This document shows positions 63,637-64,000 of a DNA stretch of 64,000 nucleotides, in pieces. The DNA is taken from contig NZ_SMSK01000009.1 of NCBI RefSeq assembly GCF_004354985.1, forward strand, positions 124,001 through 188,000, in the 5' to 3' direction. The notes beneath the pieces are model-generated. The model saw only the letters and a program-made list of their open reading frames with translations. It searched no databases and was not told the origin of the DNA. Origin of the DNA: Segetibacter sp. 3557_3 (GTDB lineage Bacteria > Bacteroidota > Bacteroidia > Chitinophagales > Chitinophagaceae). Made by a program: the position numbers and the translations under genes. Every line of letters starts with the position of its first letter. Positions within the stretch are counted from its first letter, which is position 1.

Positions 63637-64000
63637 TTATTCTATCGGCAATTCGATGGTATCGGTTAACGATTCAATAAACTGGATGATATTCTCCATT
63701 TCTTGACTGGTGAGGTTCAGGGGCAATGGCGATAGTGTTTGATTCCCAATGTTCAACCCAATGCCTTTTCCACCGCCTTTATTGTAAAAGTCCAACACTT
63801 GTTCCAGGCTACTGAATGATCCATTGTGCATATACGGGCCAGTGACAGCAGCGTTGCGGATTGTGGGGGTTTTAAAAGCACCCTGATAAAACGAAATGGG
63901 AACAGTATTGTATCGTCCGCTATCCGTATCTGGTTGTGGTTTGTCGAAGTTTGCGGTACGCGGGGTTCCAATTACTTCAATTTCGGTTTTGTTGTACGCT
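63637..64000 (-). CDS. Di-haem cytochrome c peroxidase (MauG/CcpA family), C-terminal part (runs off the right edge)
   Basis: Only the last ~120 residues are present; the frame is open to base 64000. The segment DTDSGRYNT, FKTPTIRNAAVTGPYMHNGSF and LEQVLDFYNKGG is the highly conserved C-terminal region of bacterial di-haem cytochrome c peroxidases, including the Met of PYMHNG that can ligate the high-potential haem. It ends MENIIQFIESLTDTIELPIE. The enzyme reduces hydrogen peroxide in the periplasm using two c-type haems; the haem-binding CxxCH motifs would lie outside the window. It shares orientation with the phosphatase and TonB receptor, with 246 bp between it and the phosphatase. Confidence 0.92.
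   Translation of the reverse strand, partial: AYNKTEIEVIGTPRTANFDKPQPDTDSGRYNTVPISFYQGAFKTPTIRNAAVTGPYMHNGSFSSLEQVLDFYNKGGGKGIGLNIGNQTLSPLPLNLTSQEMENIIQFIESLTDTIELPIE

Overview
The window looks like chromosomal DNA of a Bacteroidota bacterium, most likely class Chitinophagia (family Chitinophagaceae). The grounds are two SusC/SusD outer-membrane nutrient pairs, a further TonB-dependent receptor, secreted proteins with type IX secretion C-termini, LytS/LytTR signalling, SusD and SodC lipoproteins, duplicated FtsX-type ABC permeases, and TAnnTTTG-like -7 promoter boxes. Genus assignment is inference. I saw no rRNA, tRNA or CRISPR locus.

Layout. 1-8.6 kb: a truncated T9SS/gliding-type secreted protein, a GH106-like rhamnosidase, a decayed HEPN/MNT toxin-antitoxin pair, a secreted beta-propeller protein and a LytS-LytTR two-component pair. 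8.9-16.3 kb: SodC lipoprotein, a beta-lactamase-fold serine hydrolase, a long TPR protein, an orphan lipoprotein and a delta-60 beta-propeller protein. 16.9-22.4 kb: a SusC/SusD pair with a divergent Crp/Fnr regulator. 22.5-28.0 kb: a small membrane protein, an acyl-CoA ligase, a GNAT-aminotransferase pair and a TonB C-terminal-domain protein. 28-32.3 kb: a repeat-rich gap, nicotinamidase, a frameshifted and internally deleted ice-binding-type protein, and a frameshifted AraC-type regulator. 32.6-41.4 kb is a sensory island: an RsbQ-like hydrolase in an operon with a PAS histidine kinase, a divergent single-domain response regulator, and two related multi-PAS histidine kinases. 42.4-49.1 kb: an ABC permease, a GT1-like glycosyltransferase divergent from an AraC regulator, and a zinc alcohol dehydrogenase. 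49.2-50.5 kb is a 15-unit direct-repeat array. 50.6-57.9 kb: a double-GH43 enzyme and a second SusC/SusD pair. 58.3-64 kb: a TonB-dependent receptor, a purple-acid-phosphatase-like enzyme and the C-terminal end of a di-haem peroxidase.

How the parts fit. The carbohydrate genes (GH106-like enzyme, two SusCD pairs, double GH43) fit a plant-polysaccharide degrader. The last block suggests scavenging of organic phosphate. The sensory island has no recognisable DNA-binding output, so its targets are not visible.

The most unusual content is between the genes: the 15-unit array with two unit lengths, ~105-bp repeat arrays in opposite orientation on either side of one histidine kinase, a 132-bp MITE-like element inserted into one of those arrays with its empty site still readable in neighbouring copies, and a dispersed repeat that carries its own terminator hairpin. 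Three loci (HEPN, ice-binding, AraC) carry small indels, so either genuine decay or residual assembly error has to be considered. Protein families were recognised by eye; no database search was run.
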